DNA of 64,000 nt from Diadophis punctatus similis. Lineage: Eukaryota > Chordata > Lepidosauria > Squamata > Dipsadidae. The stretch's first letter is position 1. Each line of letters begins with the position of its first letter. Shown piece after piece: positions 48,601 through 59,941 of the stretch. The translations under genes and the position numbers were made by a program. Under the pieces are notes generated by a model. It searched no databases and was not told the origin of the DNA. It was given only the letters and a program-made list of their open reading frames with translations. Location: positions 5,464,001-5,528,000 of the forward strand of contig JALIGW010000016.1 in NCBI GenBank assembly GCA_023053685.1, given 5' to 3'.

Positions 48601-49937
48601 TAGGCAGTCCATGCTACACATCCATTTTAGTTGTGACTTTTACACTTCTTATATGCTGGTTTGTGGGCTGAGAGTGTTGATAGTTTTCATAGAGTCTAAA
48701 GAACATTCCCCACAGCCAAACTGAAGTATTTCCACCCATCCTGGACTCTGCAGAAAATTATGCCAGCAGGAAATTTCCTGTCTCCACTGCCAACTCCTGC
48801 CGCTGTTTCAAGTCACTGCGGTCACCTGACTTCTCTGACACTGGCTGATATCTAACAGACTACCGGTATATACACTTTGATGCTGCTCTTGGATAGTAGG
48901 AGATTAAGGGAGAAAATGCTACTTCTGCAGAGGATGACTTAAGCCTGTCTCCTCTTACATGAAAATAAAACATGGGAAGGCAGAAAGAAAATATTACAGC
49001 CATTTTGTGCCAAGATTAAGTGCACACCAAGAAAGGAACTAAGACTGGGCTAATTTCTGCACCTGATCCAAATACTAACAAAGTGATTCTATTGGAGCCA
49101 ATGGCAAAATCTAAGGAGGGGTAGAATTTGTCTTTCTCTTTTTTTTTTTTATTCAAAAAGTTTTATTAGTACAGACTTACATAAGTAGTAGCAAAATATT
49201 AAATATAAAGTACAAACATTTTTGTTTTTTTCTCCCCCCCCCCCGAACCCACCCCCTTCCCTCCCCACCTCCCCCCCGGACTTCCCAGAGATAATACAGG
49301 GCATAATAATAAATTTAAATTGTTAATAAAAAGAGAAAAAAAAGAGGAAAAAAAAGAACACTGTTTTTTAAAAAAACTTCAACTCCAGATTATACACAAC
49401 TAATATATCGCATTTATATAGAATAGTAAAGATACAAAAAAGAAAAAAAAAGAAAGAAAGAAAGAGAAAACTCTTTAACAATACAAACAAACAAACCTCC
49501 TACCTCCTCCCATCAGTCCTCTATCTTATACAAGGTAAATGTTACAAAAGTAATAACTAAATATAAAATACACAAATCTTAAACTGATATTATTGACATT
49601 AAAAATAACCTCTAAGATAAAACTTAACTAAATGTTACATAAGTGATCATCAAATATTAAATTTCGTCATGATATTAATAAGATAATATTATTCTAAATT
49701 AACTTACTAACTTCAATAAACAAAAAAAGAAAATAAAAGAAGAATAAACAAATCTTCAACAAACTATATATATCTAATATTATTAACATTAAAAATAACC
49801 TCAAGATTATATAAAACTTAACTAAATATTACATAAGTAATCATTAGATAGGGAAAAGATAAAATACAATCATATTAGTCTCTATCCGTCCAATATATTT
49901 CAACATCACATCGTTTTGTATCTTGATAGTTCATCTT

Positions 49938-51008
49938 TTAATAGTTCACTAAATTCGAATTTGTCGAGTCGTCTCCCGTCTGATCCCAAACCTCCATCTC
50001 TTTTTCCTCAGCTATCTGGTTCAGGCACTCCTTTTGGATTTTTGAATCTATTTCCTTTTGATCCATCAAAGGTGGCTTCCCCTCCTCCTCCTCTTTTATT
50101 TTCATACATCCTTCCTCTGGAATCTTGGATATATCAGCCTTTAGGACATTGACATAAAATTCAGTAGCTTTTTTTATCGTGTTGAGCCGGTATCTTTTTC
50201 CAGAAAATTTCACTGCTACTCCAACTGGCGCTTCCCATTTATATTGTAAATTTAATCTCTTAAATTCATCAATCAAAAAAGTATAGCTTTTTCTGGCTTT
50301 AAGCATTTTAGAGGGGATTTCTTTCCAAATCTTTAGTTCCTGACCATTCACCATAAGATTATTGTTAAACGTTGCTTGTATAATTCTGTTCCGTAGAGCT
50401 CTTGTGGTAAAATATATGACAATGTCCCTTGGTAAATGCTTTTGTTTAGCGTACCACGAATTGATTCTGTAAATTTTGTCGATTTGTGTAGCCAATTCCA
50501 CTTTAGAAATTCCAGACACCTGATCCAATATGTCAACCATCCTGCCTTTTAGATTTTCATATAATCCTTCTTTCAAACCTCTAATCCTTATAGCAACTTC
50601 CATGGATCTGAACTGAGTCATTAAGACCTCTTTTTCAAAATTTGCAATATCATTTTGGATTTTATCTATGTAATTCACCGAAGTTGCCAAAGCTTGTTTA
50701 TTTGTTTCAATACGTTCTGCCAAAACTTCAATATTTGTTGCTAAGCCTTTGCAAACCTCTAACACATCAAATCTGAGTTGTTGATTCATATTCTTCAAAG
50801 CAGCCTGCATTTTTTTGTCTATCTCACTTATTTTCTGATTAAATTCCAAAGTAAGTTCATGTTTCATAATCTTTAAATTATTTAATAAATTTTCAGGTGT
50901 CAAAAGCTGTGGAGGTGTTAGCTCAGTGTTAAGTTGCATTTTAGAAATATATCCAGATGAATAGTCATTTCTTTTAGTCAAAACAATCTTTCCAGACTTT
51001 GAAGCCAT
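49938..51008 (-). CDS. L1 ORF1 protein (RNA-binding chaperone)
   Basis: This 356-residue protein is the L1 ORF1p type, which trimerises and coats L1 RNA in ribonucleoprotein particles. The start is the ATG at 51008 (MASKSGK); the open frame seven codons further up begins at TTG. Residues about 35-128 are an alpha-helical coiled coil with heptads (LLNNLKIMKHELTLEF, IEVLAERIETNKQAL). An RRM-like domain follows at about 135-225, opening with MEVAIRIRGLKEGL and including RDIVIYFTTRALRNRII. A C-terminal domain comes next (KARKSYTFLIDEFKRLNLQY, AVKFSGKRYRLNTIKKA). The last 50 residues are acidic and Glu/Lys-rich. The frame is intact, but no ORF2 follows, so this copy cannot transpose alone. Confidence 0.9.
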   Translation of the reverse strand: MASKSGKIVLTKRNDYSSGYISKMQLNTELTPPQLLTPENLLNNLKIMKHELTLEFNQKISEIDKKMQAALKNMNQQLRFDVLEVCKGLATNIEVLAERIETNKQALATSVNYIDKIQNDIANFEKEVLMTQFRSMEVAIRIRGLKEGLYENLKGRMVDILDQVSGISKVELATQIDKIYRINSWYAKQKHLPRDIVIYFTTRALRNRIIQATFNNNLMVNGQELKIWKEIPSKMLKARKSYTFLIDEFKRLNLQYKWEAPVGVAVKFSGKRYRLNTIKKATEFYVNVLKADISKIPEEGCMKIKEEEEGKPPLMDQKEIDSKIQKECLNQIAEEKEMEVWDQTGDDSTNSNLVNY

Positions 51009-51686
51009 TGGTGTTTCAAAAGAGTACAAAAAAGAGAGAAAGCCAGATGCCTGATTAAAGTTCTTTCCAGTTTAAAAATCAGATAGTCTTTTATTATTGG
51101 AAATATTTCTATTATAACTTTAATCCAGAGTTAGGAGACAGAGAGAGAAAAAACCATTTTTCCAAGTTAAAAGTTTCCATAAGAGAGAGAGAGGAAAAAA
51201 AAAAGCCTCTGGGAAAACGAAAGTCACTTTCACTTCTCAATCGCCATATTGTTACTCTGTTTCCTTTGTTCCCTTGCCGAAGTGAAAGCTTCCCCAGGAG
51301 TTGAAAAAAAAAGGAAAAAAGAGGTTTCAGTACTTGCCCATCTCACGCCTGTTTCTCTCTGTCTGCTTCTGTAGTTTAAATATAATTATAAATCCCATTC
51401 TTGAAGCAGCGGCTGGTCACGACATCTAGCTCTGCAAAGGCAGAGGTTTCCTGATCTTCGGAGCTGGAGACAGGCTGCATGGGGAGCTCTCCCTTCGCGC
51501 CCTACCAGATGGCTCCTAAGGCGCTGGGGGGGCTCTACCCCTCCTGTCAGGCTCTCATCTCTCCCCTTTGCCCGGGGAAGAGATTTCAAAGCCGCCAGAC
51601 AGCTGTTCTGGCGGCTTTTAACAAAGATCGGAAAGGCGTCCGACGAAGGGACGTCCGCGATGAAGCGCTCCAAACCGGAAGTCCTC
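51009..51686 (-). promoter_or_regulatory. 5' UTR / promoter region of the L1 element
   Basis: The half nearest 51686 is GC-rich with a near-perfect inverted repeat at 51591-51615 (GCCGCCAGAC ... GCGGC) centred on the E-box CAGCTG. The half nearest ORF1 is purine-rich. A short open frame at 51386-51673 starts at TTG and is probably not coding. Confidence 0.5.
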
Positions 51687-51702
51687 AGAATTTGTCTTTC
51701 TC

Positions 51703-52164
51703 AAAGCCGCCTGTGCTTATACTCGAGGTGGAAAGAAAGGAATGGCTACATTTTCCCATGCATGCATGAACACATGGTTTTGACCATTCAAAAATGTTTT
51801 CCCTCTGGTTACAATAGGAAAGAGTAATGTATACCAGCTAGAGGGTTAACAGAAATCTGAAAGTGATTTGGAAATTTAGTGGTGACTAGGAGGACAATGA
51901 ATTCTGTCAAATGATTCACTTTTCAGGCTTACTCCTAAGATGCCTCTAAAATTCTTCCTTTCTTCACCTCCAAACCACCAGGCTTTGAAATCTTGGTGGA
52001 AGATTGGAGAAAATTTTGCAAGGTTGAATTTCCTCCTCCAAAAGCAAATCTCTCCACCCAACCTCAAAAGGGAAATGCAACACCTCCTATAATGGTTATA
52101 TGTTATTGTTCAGAGTAGTATGTACCCGTGTGTCGTAACTAACTTAAAACAGTGTGCCTTTTCT
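51703..52164. other. Intergenic, nothing recognised
   Basis: No supported gene. Confidence 0.5.
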
Positions 52165-52520
52165 GCTGTTGAGCAGTAATTGATTGGTCAATTGATTGTG
52201 TGCCATCAAACCGGCATTAATTCTTGTTGGCCACATAGATGGATTTCCTGCAGGATAATTTATACCTAATTTTCAGATCTTCCAACAGTGCATTAATTGC
52301 CACTTTAACTGAGCCCATACAACTTGCTACTGGACATCTCTTTGCTTCCACCTTCCCCAATATTACAGCCTTCTCTAGAGAGCTGGATCTTCACATAATG
52401 TATCCAAAGTAGGATATTCTGAGCCTGGTCATTTGTACCTCTAGTGAGAACTCTGCATTGATTTCTTTAATGATTCATTTGTTTGTTTTCTCAGCTTTCT
52501 ACGATATTCTCAGGCGTCTT
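52165..52520 (-). mobile_element. BovB LINE fragment, C-terminal coding region
   Basis: The - strand translation gives pieces such as SYFGYIM, SSSLEKAVILGKVEAKR and related blocks, the familiar C-terminal end of BovB/RTE polymerase, with stops. It is a degraded insertion. Confidence 0.65.
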
Positions 52521-52984
52521 CTCCAATACTAGTCTTCCTAAGTATCAATACTATTTTTGTGCTGCTTGTTTCTATCATGCTCCTGTTCAAACAGTAAGGC
52601 TTATTTATATTTCTTCTTTTCTTTTCTTGAATTTAAAACCTACTTTTCTAAAATAAGCCCCAAATAATTAACAGGGTGAAACATTTAATATGACAGTATC
52701 AATACAATAATGTCAATATAGCAATCAACATAACAACAAAAGTTGTCTTATGTCCAGGGTTCTGGGTGATGATTCCAGAGAGTAATGATTTTCCCTATTG
52801 CCCAGTGGTCAGAGTCTCCCAGAATGAGTGTGTTTAGGAGTCCTCCTTAATTTAAATCTCTGATTCCCAACATTGCAAAGAAGATTGGGAGAACTTTGTA
52901 CCACTTTTAGTTGATATGCCATTGTTTGCCTTTCTGAAAGGAAATAACTGTAAAGGTGTTGTGTATATTGATAGGTGAGTATAT

Positions 52985-53125
52985 CTGTAGCTCAGGCTTG
53001 AACTTGTGGGGTTCTTGGTGTCCTCCTGAAATTAGTTGTTTTCATGCAGATGTTTCATTACCAAGCTAGGTAAAATTATCAGTGCTAATGATGAGCACTG
53101 ATGATGTTACCTACAGTAGTTTGTT
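52985..53125. repeat. Family B dispersed repeat
   Basis: 'gggttcttggtgtcctcctg', 'gatgtttcattaccaagcta' and 'gatgatgttacct' match the pieces at 4160-4690. Confidence 0.5.
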
Positions 53126-53229
53126 ATTAAATGTATGTTGGAAACCTACAAAACACCCTTGACATAGGGCTGCCTTTGTCTAATTTACTGTTACTAAATT
53201 CAGCAACCAGGTTCGTCCGGGGGGGGGGG

Positions 53230-53560
53230 GAGGGGGAGATCCCCACACCCTTCTGCTAAAAGCATTACATTGGCTGCAAATATGGATGAAATACAAAGAA
53301 ATTATTACCTTTAAAGCTCTCTACGGCTTGGCAGCATTCCAAGAGAGAATGCCTCTTTCGAAATCTTTTCAATTTAATCATCTGAGAAGGTTTGCTTATA
53401 AATGCTAAAGATTGTCAAACGTTCTGGGAAATCTCCCCCCCCCCCTCCATCACTCACATTTTCTTCGGAAATCCCTCTTTAGAGAGTTGAGGGCTACCAT
53501 TTTTTTATCAGCTTTTAAAACAAACCTTTGTAATCCAGCATTTTACTTGTTGATTCTATT
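53230..53560 (+). mobile_element. L2/CR1-type LINE fragment, C-terminal
   Basis: The translation reads LLKALHWLQIWMKYKEI then TFKALYGLA, matching the LHWLPV...FK...TFKALHG block that the intact LINE at 10497-13652 also has. It is decayed, with poly-G and poly-C runs. Confidence 0.6.
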
Positions 53561-53659
53561 TTTAAGGTATCTTTGATTTTCAGTTTGGATTTTGCATCTT
53601 ATTATTTTTCCTATAGAAGAAATATAATAGGTTCATTTTTTAAAAAGACTGAAATAATA

Positions 53660-54470
53660 TCTATAAGAAGAATTTATTTAGCGTATGGCTGGTCACACAC
53701 AATATTAAAACACTTCATTTTTACAAATTAAAAACAGTTAAAGCAGTAAGAAAAACCTAAAAAGGGAAACAGAAATAACATTTCAAAGCTTAATATCAAG
53801 TTTGGAGATCCAGTCAGTAGCTGCCGTTGTTGTGCAGAGGAAGTCCCTACAGCAGTGATGGCGAACCTATGGCACGCGTGCCACAGGTGGCACGCGGAGC
53901 CATATCTGAGGGCACGCGAGGCGTTGCCTATGTCAGCTCCAGCACGCATGCGCATGCTGGCCAGCTGATTTTTGGCCTTCTTTTTGGCTGTTTTTCACCG
54001 TCCCCAGGCTTTAGGAGGCTTTCCTGAACCCTGGGGAGAGCGAAAAACAGCCCAACGGGCCTACCGGAAGTCTGTGAGGCCTGTGCGCATGCGCGGGGTG
54101 GGAGCATGAGTGGGTGGTGCGCATGCACAGGGGGGAGGGCATTGCATTATGGGTGTGGGCACACGAGCCCGCACTATCGCGTGCACATGCACCCTTTTGG
54201 CACCCGAGCCGAAAAAGGTTCGCCATCACTGCCCTACAGTCTCCTGGATATCTTCTGTTAGGGCATTCCCTCACTATATGCTGAATAGTCTGTGGAGGAG
54301 CCCCGCAATCACATTGTGCTGAAGGTGTCTTTCCCCATTTATGCAAGGAGTCAGCACACACCCCATGAGTTGTTCTAATTCTATTATAAGAAGAAGATTG
54401 CCTAAAGCACAGACACGGTTTCGAATATAACCAATACAAAGGAACATCAATGGACTAGTTGACACTCCAA
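53660..54470 (-). mobile_element. LINE-like C-terminal ORF fragment, split by a MITE
   Basis: The - strand encodes NRIRTTHGVCADSLHKWGK and CDCG-x6-H-x4-C (CDCGAPPQTIQHIVREC), a Cys/His cluster seen at the C-terminus of some LINE polymerases. The MITE at 53853-54231 interrupts the frame shortly after the Cys/His cluster, and coding-like sequence resumes beyond it. The exact LINE family is unknown. Confidence 0.5.
53853..54231. mobile_element. 379-bp hAT MITE, CAGTGATGGCGAAC-type termini
   Basis: The termini are CAGTGATGGCGAACC and GGTTCGCCATCACTG. Exact 8-bp duplications CCCTACAG lie at 53845-53852 and 54232-54239. It is internally shorter than the copies at 2387 and 44659. Confidence 0.93.
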
Positions 54471-54479
54471 TGCCTACCC

Positions 54480-55228
54480 CAACAATAAAAAATTAAACCA
54501 CAAAAGGAAATGGATTTCTTCATTATACCAACCCCAAATCCAACATGAACCTAATAGTCAACTCTGGTTTGGCACAAATGTTTAGTACAGGCTCATTTAA
54601 AGAGAGTCTGTTCACTGAGTTCATCAGATTGTGAAGCTTCTTTTTTTGACAGTTTTAGTGGTAATGCTATGTCCAAAAGCATACTTGGCAGATATCAGCT
54701 GATATTTGAGTTTTCTTGAATGCGTGCCAAAAAAGATATAAAACCAGAATTAATTTTGAAAGATGGCTAAATCTGCCATCTATTCAATAGTCAAAATTTG
54801 CCTCCTCCCTAGTCTAGCTCACATGAAAGACAGTGATTGTCAGAGTCCTTTCTGCTTAATGGTGATGTTTGGGGAAGGAGAAAGAAACAAAGCCAGGGAA
54901 ATCCACCAGTTTGTGCCAATTTGATACTATGCAGAAATACCAGCAGGAGAACAGGTTTCTTGAGAGCAATGAATATTTGTCTGGAATAATCGGCTACTAC
55001 CATGGCATTAATAAATCTCAAGAGTAGACGTACAAGGTACATCTGAACTACAAGGATGGACATCTGCAGGGGATGTCAAAAAAGTCAATACGTTGCATGC
55101 AACCACATGATTGAAACTCTGTCCTTTTATGCATATGTCATACAAACAATACAGCAAAAAGGGGGGGAACATTTAATGATCATGGCATACTCCTGCCACA
55201 AGCATAATGGAAGCAAGCCTTTATTCCT
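54480..55228. other. Intergenic, nothing recognised
   Basis: No supported gene. Confidence 0.5.
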
Positions 55229-55300
55229 CTTAATTAATTAATTAATTAATTAATTAATTAATTAATTAATTAATTAATTAATTAATTAATTAATTAATTA
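55229..55300. repeat. (AATT)n tetranucleotide microsatellite
   Basis: 72 bases of uninterrupted TTAA/AATT repeats, self-complementary throughout. Confidence 0.97.
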
Positions 55301-55425
55301 GAGGGACAGGCCAACCTATTCCTCTCTTACCTCTTGCTACGAAGACTATCATTGCATACTGAGAGGGAGAGGAGGTTCTGGTACCGCAACCATCGTTTGT
55401 TATGTTGCTAAGATGTGATCCTAGG

Positions 55426-55814
55426 TGTCAGGCCGAAGCCATTTTACTTGGAGGCTTTGGCCTGCCACGCTTTATGCTATTTTAAAATGTATTCTTTGCT
55501 ATGGGAATTTGGGAGGGGTCATTGCATGAGGGATGCCTGCATGTAGCCATAACAAATTCTTTCTAGATTGTCAAGGTCATCCTTTGTCTTTGCACTCCTG
55601 CACCTGCACTGAAGGAGATGGGAGTTGCTGCCAAGTTGGCAGATGAAGATTGGGACAAGGGCTTGAACTTTCAACTAGGTGGGGAAAGCCCTGGGACTTC
55701 AGATTCAGGTTTCTCCCAGATGTGCCAACATGGCTCTGCTAATAAATTGGAACTTTGAGGAATACTTTGCCTCGGACTCTGATTTAATTTTTGATGCTAT
55801 TTGGAACCCTGACA
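55426..55814 (+). mobile_element. Solo LTR, 389 bp
   Basis: Perfect terminal inverted repeat TGTCAGG...CCTGACA and an exact 5-bp duplication CTAGG (55421-55425 and 55815-55819). An AATAAA signal lies at about 55739, giving the orientation. It is the product of recombination between two LTRs of a retroelement. No internal coding region remains. Whether it is Gypsy or endogenous retroviral is not decided. Confidence 0.88.
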
Positions 55815-55819
55815 CTAGG

Positions 55820-56217
55820 GAACATAGTGAGCAACACATGACAAAAGAAAGATATTATCAATAGGAAAAGATGGAGAAGAAACTGAGAATAAGAGAGCTA
55901 TTTAGAAATACTAGGTGAGCCACTGCCTGGAATGGGATTGGACCATCAGCAGTTCTCAGCTTAATTTGATCTGGCCCTGGATCTAATTTCATAAACGGCT
56001 GCAACTGCCAAGAGCAATTTGTCTTATTGTATAGGGAGAGACAAGCTGATAGAAGAGGGTGTTAGAAAAATAGGGGGAAATGGGATGGCAGAGATTGTGG
56101 TTGTCTCCACACATTTTTGACTCTGTTTGCTTTGTCCACTATTTATTAGCATGCACACTCTGCAAATTTTTCTAATGGCATTTAATTATTGCATTTGATG
56201 TATGCCACCTTCCTACT
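55820..56217. other. Intergenic, nothing recognised
   Basis: No supported gene. Confidence 0.5.
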
Positions 56218-56610
56218 CAGAGGTGGGTTCCTCCTGGTTCGCCCTGGTTCGCCTGAACCAGTAGCAAACCTCTGGTGACGTGACGGAGCGGGTTCGGTCT
56301 GTGCTGGTCCATGGACGCCGCCATCTTAAAAAAAATATTTTTTTTATTTTTTTTTATTTTTTTTTTGCATTTTTTGCTGATTTTTTTTCTTCTGTGCATG
56401 CAAAGAAGTCGAGTCCCGGCACTGTTCATGTGCTGCCATCTTGGTTTTGGCTTTTTTGGGGGGATTTTTTTGCGAATTTTTGGCACTGTACATGCATGCA
56501 CACACGCACAAAGCATGAGTGCACCCATGCAGCATGACCATGCAGCGCGCAATGTGCGTGCAGCCATGCAGCATGGGAGGAAGTGGACCGGTGGCGAGGT
56601 GAGTTAGAAC
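56218..56610. mobile_element. hAT MITE related to 7956-8426, right end lost
   Basis: The left end CAGAGGTGGGTTCC and the T-rich interior with 'cttctgtgcatgcaaagaag' match 7956-8426. The right terminus is replaced at 56611 by the left end of another hAT-like element (CAGGGGTGAGTTC), so no duplication could be confirmed. Confidence 0.65.
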
Positions 56611-56745
56611 CAGGGGTGAGTTCTAATTTTTTACTACCGTTTCTGTGGGCGTGGCTTATTTTGTGGGTGTGGCTTAGAGGTCAGGTGGGCATGGCTTCAG
56701 GTGGCTGTGGCTTGGTCAGGTGACCGGGTGGGCATGACCAACTTG
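56611..56745. repeat. Left end of a hAT-like element
   Basis: CAGGGGTGAGTTCTAA followed by repeated 'gtgggc(g/a)tggctt' units, similar to the 17300-17350 part of the element at 16689-17404. No right end was found. Confidence 0.45.
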
Positions 56746-56754
56746 TAAAATGGG

Positions 56755-57150
<396 letters not shown>

Positions 57151-57780
57151 TGTCTTTCTTGTCTCTGTCTCCCTTCCTCTTTCTTCCTTTCTTTCTCTTT
57201 CTCTCTTCTCGGCAGCAGGAGAAGGAAGAAAGTGCTCTGGGACTGGGAGGGTGGGTGGCCCGGCCCAGCAGGGGTGCGTCCCCTGTCATGTGCTGTCCTG
57301 GAGCACTGTTGCTGCCACCGCCACCCCTCTAGCCTTCCTGGCTTCAGTGCCAGGACCAGCAAAGAAGCGTGGTTGAGTGGGGCCGGGGCATTAGTGCGGC
57401 AGCAGCGAGGAGTTCAGGGCAGGTGGTGGTTCATCTTCATGCACGGAGGACAGGGAAGGGCAGGGGGTCCCCTGCCTCGGCGCCCCTCCTCTGCGCAACC
57501 TGCTGCTGCTGAGTGGTCTCCTTCATGCCGCCTACTTCACTCGTGGGGCGGATGGGCTGGAACTTCCATGCTTCTTTGCTGGCGTGGTTGAATGGGGCTG
57601 AGGCCATTCCCCCCTTCGCCCTGCCTGAACATACAGCTGCCACGCTCGCCTGTCACGGCTCCAACAGTGGCGGCTTCAGGAGACGCGGGCTCGTTTGGAG
57701 CTGCTCCCCTGCAGTTGAGGCTGCGGCTTGTCCCTGCCAACTGGCCGTGCAACATTTGATGGTCATCTGACAACAAAGCA
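57151..57780. other. GC-rich block of unknown nature
   Basis: An abrupt GC-rich, CpG-containing stretch between a microsatellite and AT-rich DNA. Frames are open on both strands but show no family motif. It may be the interior of a larger transposon whose left end is at 56611. Confidence 0.3.
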
Positions 57781-57960
57781 AGATTAGGTGACCATTCCCT
57801 GAAAGAGGCAGATATAAAAGAGTTCCCATGTCACTGCAAAAAAACACAAAAAAGTTTTTTTTAATTCAAAATGCACTAGAAAGATTTTTTGTTTCCAGCC
57901 TTTCCAAGGTAGATCCCACCTGTCGGAATTCTTTGAAAGACGGACTCTGTAGCATACCTC

Positions 57961-58203
57961 CAGGGGTGAAATTCAGCAGGTTCTAACAGGTTCTGGAGAA
58001 CCGGTAGTGAAAATTTTGAGTAGTTCGGAGAACCGGCAAATACCACCTCTGGCTGGCCCCAGAGTGGGGTGGGAATGGAGATTTTGCAATATCCTTCCCC
58101 CAGGAGTGGGGAGGGAATGGGGATTTTGCAGCATCCTTTCCCTGCCATGCCCACCAATCCACGCCCACAGAACCGGTAGTAAAAAAAGTGGATTTCACCA
58201 CTG
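57961..58203. mobile_element. 243-bp hAT-like MITE
   Basis: The termini CAGGGGTGAAATTCAGC and GTGGATTTCACCACTG are inverted. The interior contains 'gaaccggtagt' near both ends. The flanking octamers CATACCTC and ACTTCACC do not match, so the insertion is old or rearranged. Confidence 0.65.
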
Positions 58204-58650
58204 ACTTCACCCATTTGTATTCACTTCTTTCTACTTCCACCTGCCCCCAACTCCCTTCACTAATGAGCAACTTAAAGGCGAGCAATGTTCAGCAAAGCAA
58301 AAAAAAAGTAGTTCTATCATTCTAATTAAACTGGGAACAGCATTCAGTTTGGGGAGTCACCTGCGACCACAATCCATTCAAAATTAATCCACATTGCTGC
58401 TCAAAAGCCCCTTGGGAATATACAGGTATCAGGAGTCTGCACAACCGCTCTTGTTAGGACAGCTGCTAACATCTTGGTGTGTCCCTTGGGAAGGTTAATT
58501 TCTTCCAATCTATGTCTCTTAACTGCTTTCCAGATGGCAGCAGATTTTTTTAACGAGCTTTTCTTTTGAGGATTTGATTTCAACCTTATCTTGTCACATT
58601 TGGTTTTGTCCAAGATGGTGATTTGATTTAGAGATGGAAAATAGAAGGTA

Positions 58651-59121
58651 CCGTATTTTTCAGAGTATAAGACACACCTTAGTTTTTGGGGAGGAAAATA
58701 GGGGAAAACAATCTGCCTACCAGGTATTCATCTGGCTAGCATCCTTAGTCTGGTCAGCTTCAGCACATTATTTTATCCCCTGGTTAGGACTTAAAAAAAC
58801 CTTCTTCTGAGAGAATAACAATGAAAGAGCCTGCAAGCCAGTAAGAGCTGGGAAGATTGTTAGCACCTGGTTAGGGCTAGAAAAAATTTTATTCGGAGCA
58901 AGTAGAGCAATGAAAAAAAATATCTGCAAAGACTTAGGGCTGGAAAAACATTCTTTGGAGAGAGTAACAATGAAAAAGCCTGCAAGGTAAGAGCTGGGAA
59001 GATCTGTTAGCACCTAGTTAGGGCTGGGAAAAAAAAGCTACATTCGAAGTATAAGACGCACCCAAATTTTCAGCCACTTTTAGGGAGGAAAAAGGTGCGT
59101 CTTATACTCCGAAAAATACGG
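58651..59121. mobile_element. 471-bp TIR element with TA duplication
   Basis: The termini CCGTATTTTTCAGAGTATAA and its near-complement (29 bp, few mismatches) are flanked by TA on both sides (58649-58650 and 59122-59123), as for Tc1/mariner-type elements. The interior has a tandem array of about 120-bp diverged units beginning 'ttagg(a/g)ct(t/g)(g)aaaaa'. No transposase is present. Confidence 0.8.
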
Positions 59122-59123
59122 TA

Positions 59124-59916
59124 GATAGATTTCATCAGCTTTAACCCAGCCAGTTCATGTCATACAAACCTGGAAGGATTCTGCTTTTCCCTACATCATA
59201 TTTTCACAACTTATTTTTTTCCCCTTTCTAATATATTTCCTTCCTTCTGAGGCCTCCCTGCCTGCTCTGACTTGCCATCTGGGTTCACACATCTTGCTAA
59301 ATCATGGTTTGTTTTAATGTTGTTTTCTTGGAAAACCTGGAGTGGTCCATTTTACACTAAGCAATAAAACATGGTTTACAAATGGCTAAATCAAGAGGAA
59401 ATAGAGCAGATTAGCGTGGTGTACATATCTAGACAATGTGAAACAGTTTACATGTTGGAAGATCTCAGCTTCAGACAGGATTTTCTCTAAGGGAAGAATT
59501 GCCTATACTGTGGAATCCCGCCCCCTCAAGCAATTCAATCATGTTTAATCATCCATATAATGACTTTGGGCTATGGTTCAAAGAGTCAGGAAGTATTATC
59601 AGCTTTCCATAAGGCATGCTTAACTTCTCCAGTTTAACTTTTAATCTGTCCTCAAAGTAACTGTTACCATTCAGGAGAGAAATAAAAACTGTGCTGATGT
59701 CAAGATGAGTTGACTTTGACTAAGGGCAAGCTGGCAGGGTGCAATCTCATTTGGTCATGCTGAGATTCATTTGAGATCCTGCAGGACATGGTTTGCAGGG
59801 AGAATCGTGCCAGGTGAGGGTGAAAGTGTTGCTAGGAAAGAAGGCACTGGGAGGACAAGGTCTAAGAAGAAGGCAGACAAAAGAAAGAACTCTAATAAGA
59901 CATGAGCCGATAGTCC
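59124..59916. other. Intergenic, nothing recognised
   Basis: No supported gene. Confidence 0.5.
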
Positions 59917-59941
59917 AGGATTTTCCAACCTTGGTAACTTT

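Larger units (their letters stand above)
49139..51686 (-). mobile_element. ORF1-only L1 element (half-L1-like), exact ends
   Basis: The 2548-bp insertion is bounded by a perfect 16-bp duplication AGAATTTGTCTTTCTC (49123-49138 and 51687-51702). On the - strand it has a CpG-rich 5' UTR (51686-51009), an intact L1 ORF1, then about 800 bases of AT-rich 3' UTR with a G-rich polypurine tract (49230-49278) and a 12-A tail. No trace of ORF2 endonuclease or reverse transcriptase is present. The perfect duplication implies a recent insertion by L1 machinery supplied in trans. Confidence 0.9.

Noticed and set aside
51386..51673. 95-codon frame in the L1 5' UTR as an extra ORF
   Set aside because: It starts at TTG, lies in GC-rich promoter sequence and resembles no L1 protein.
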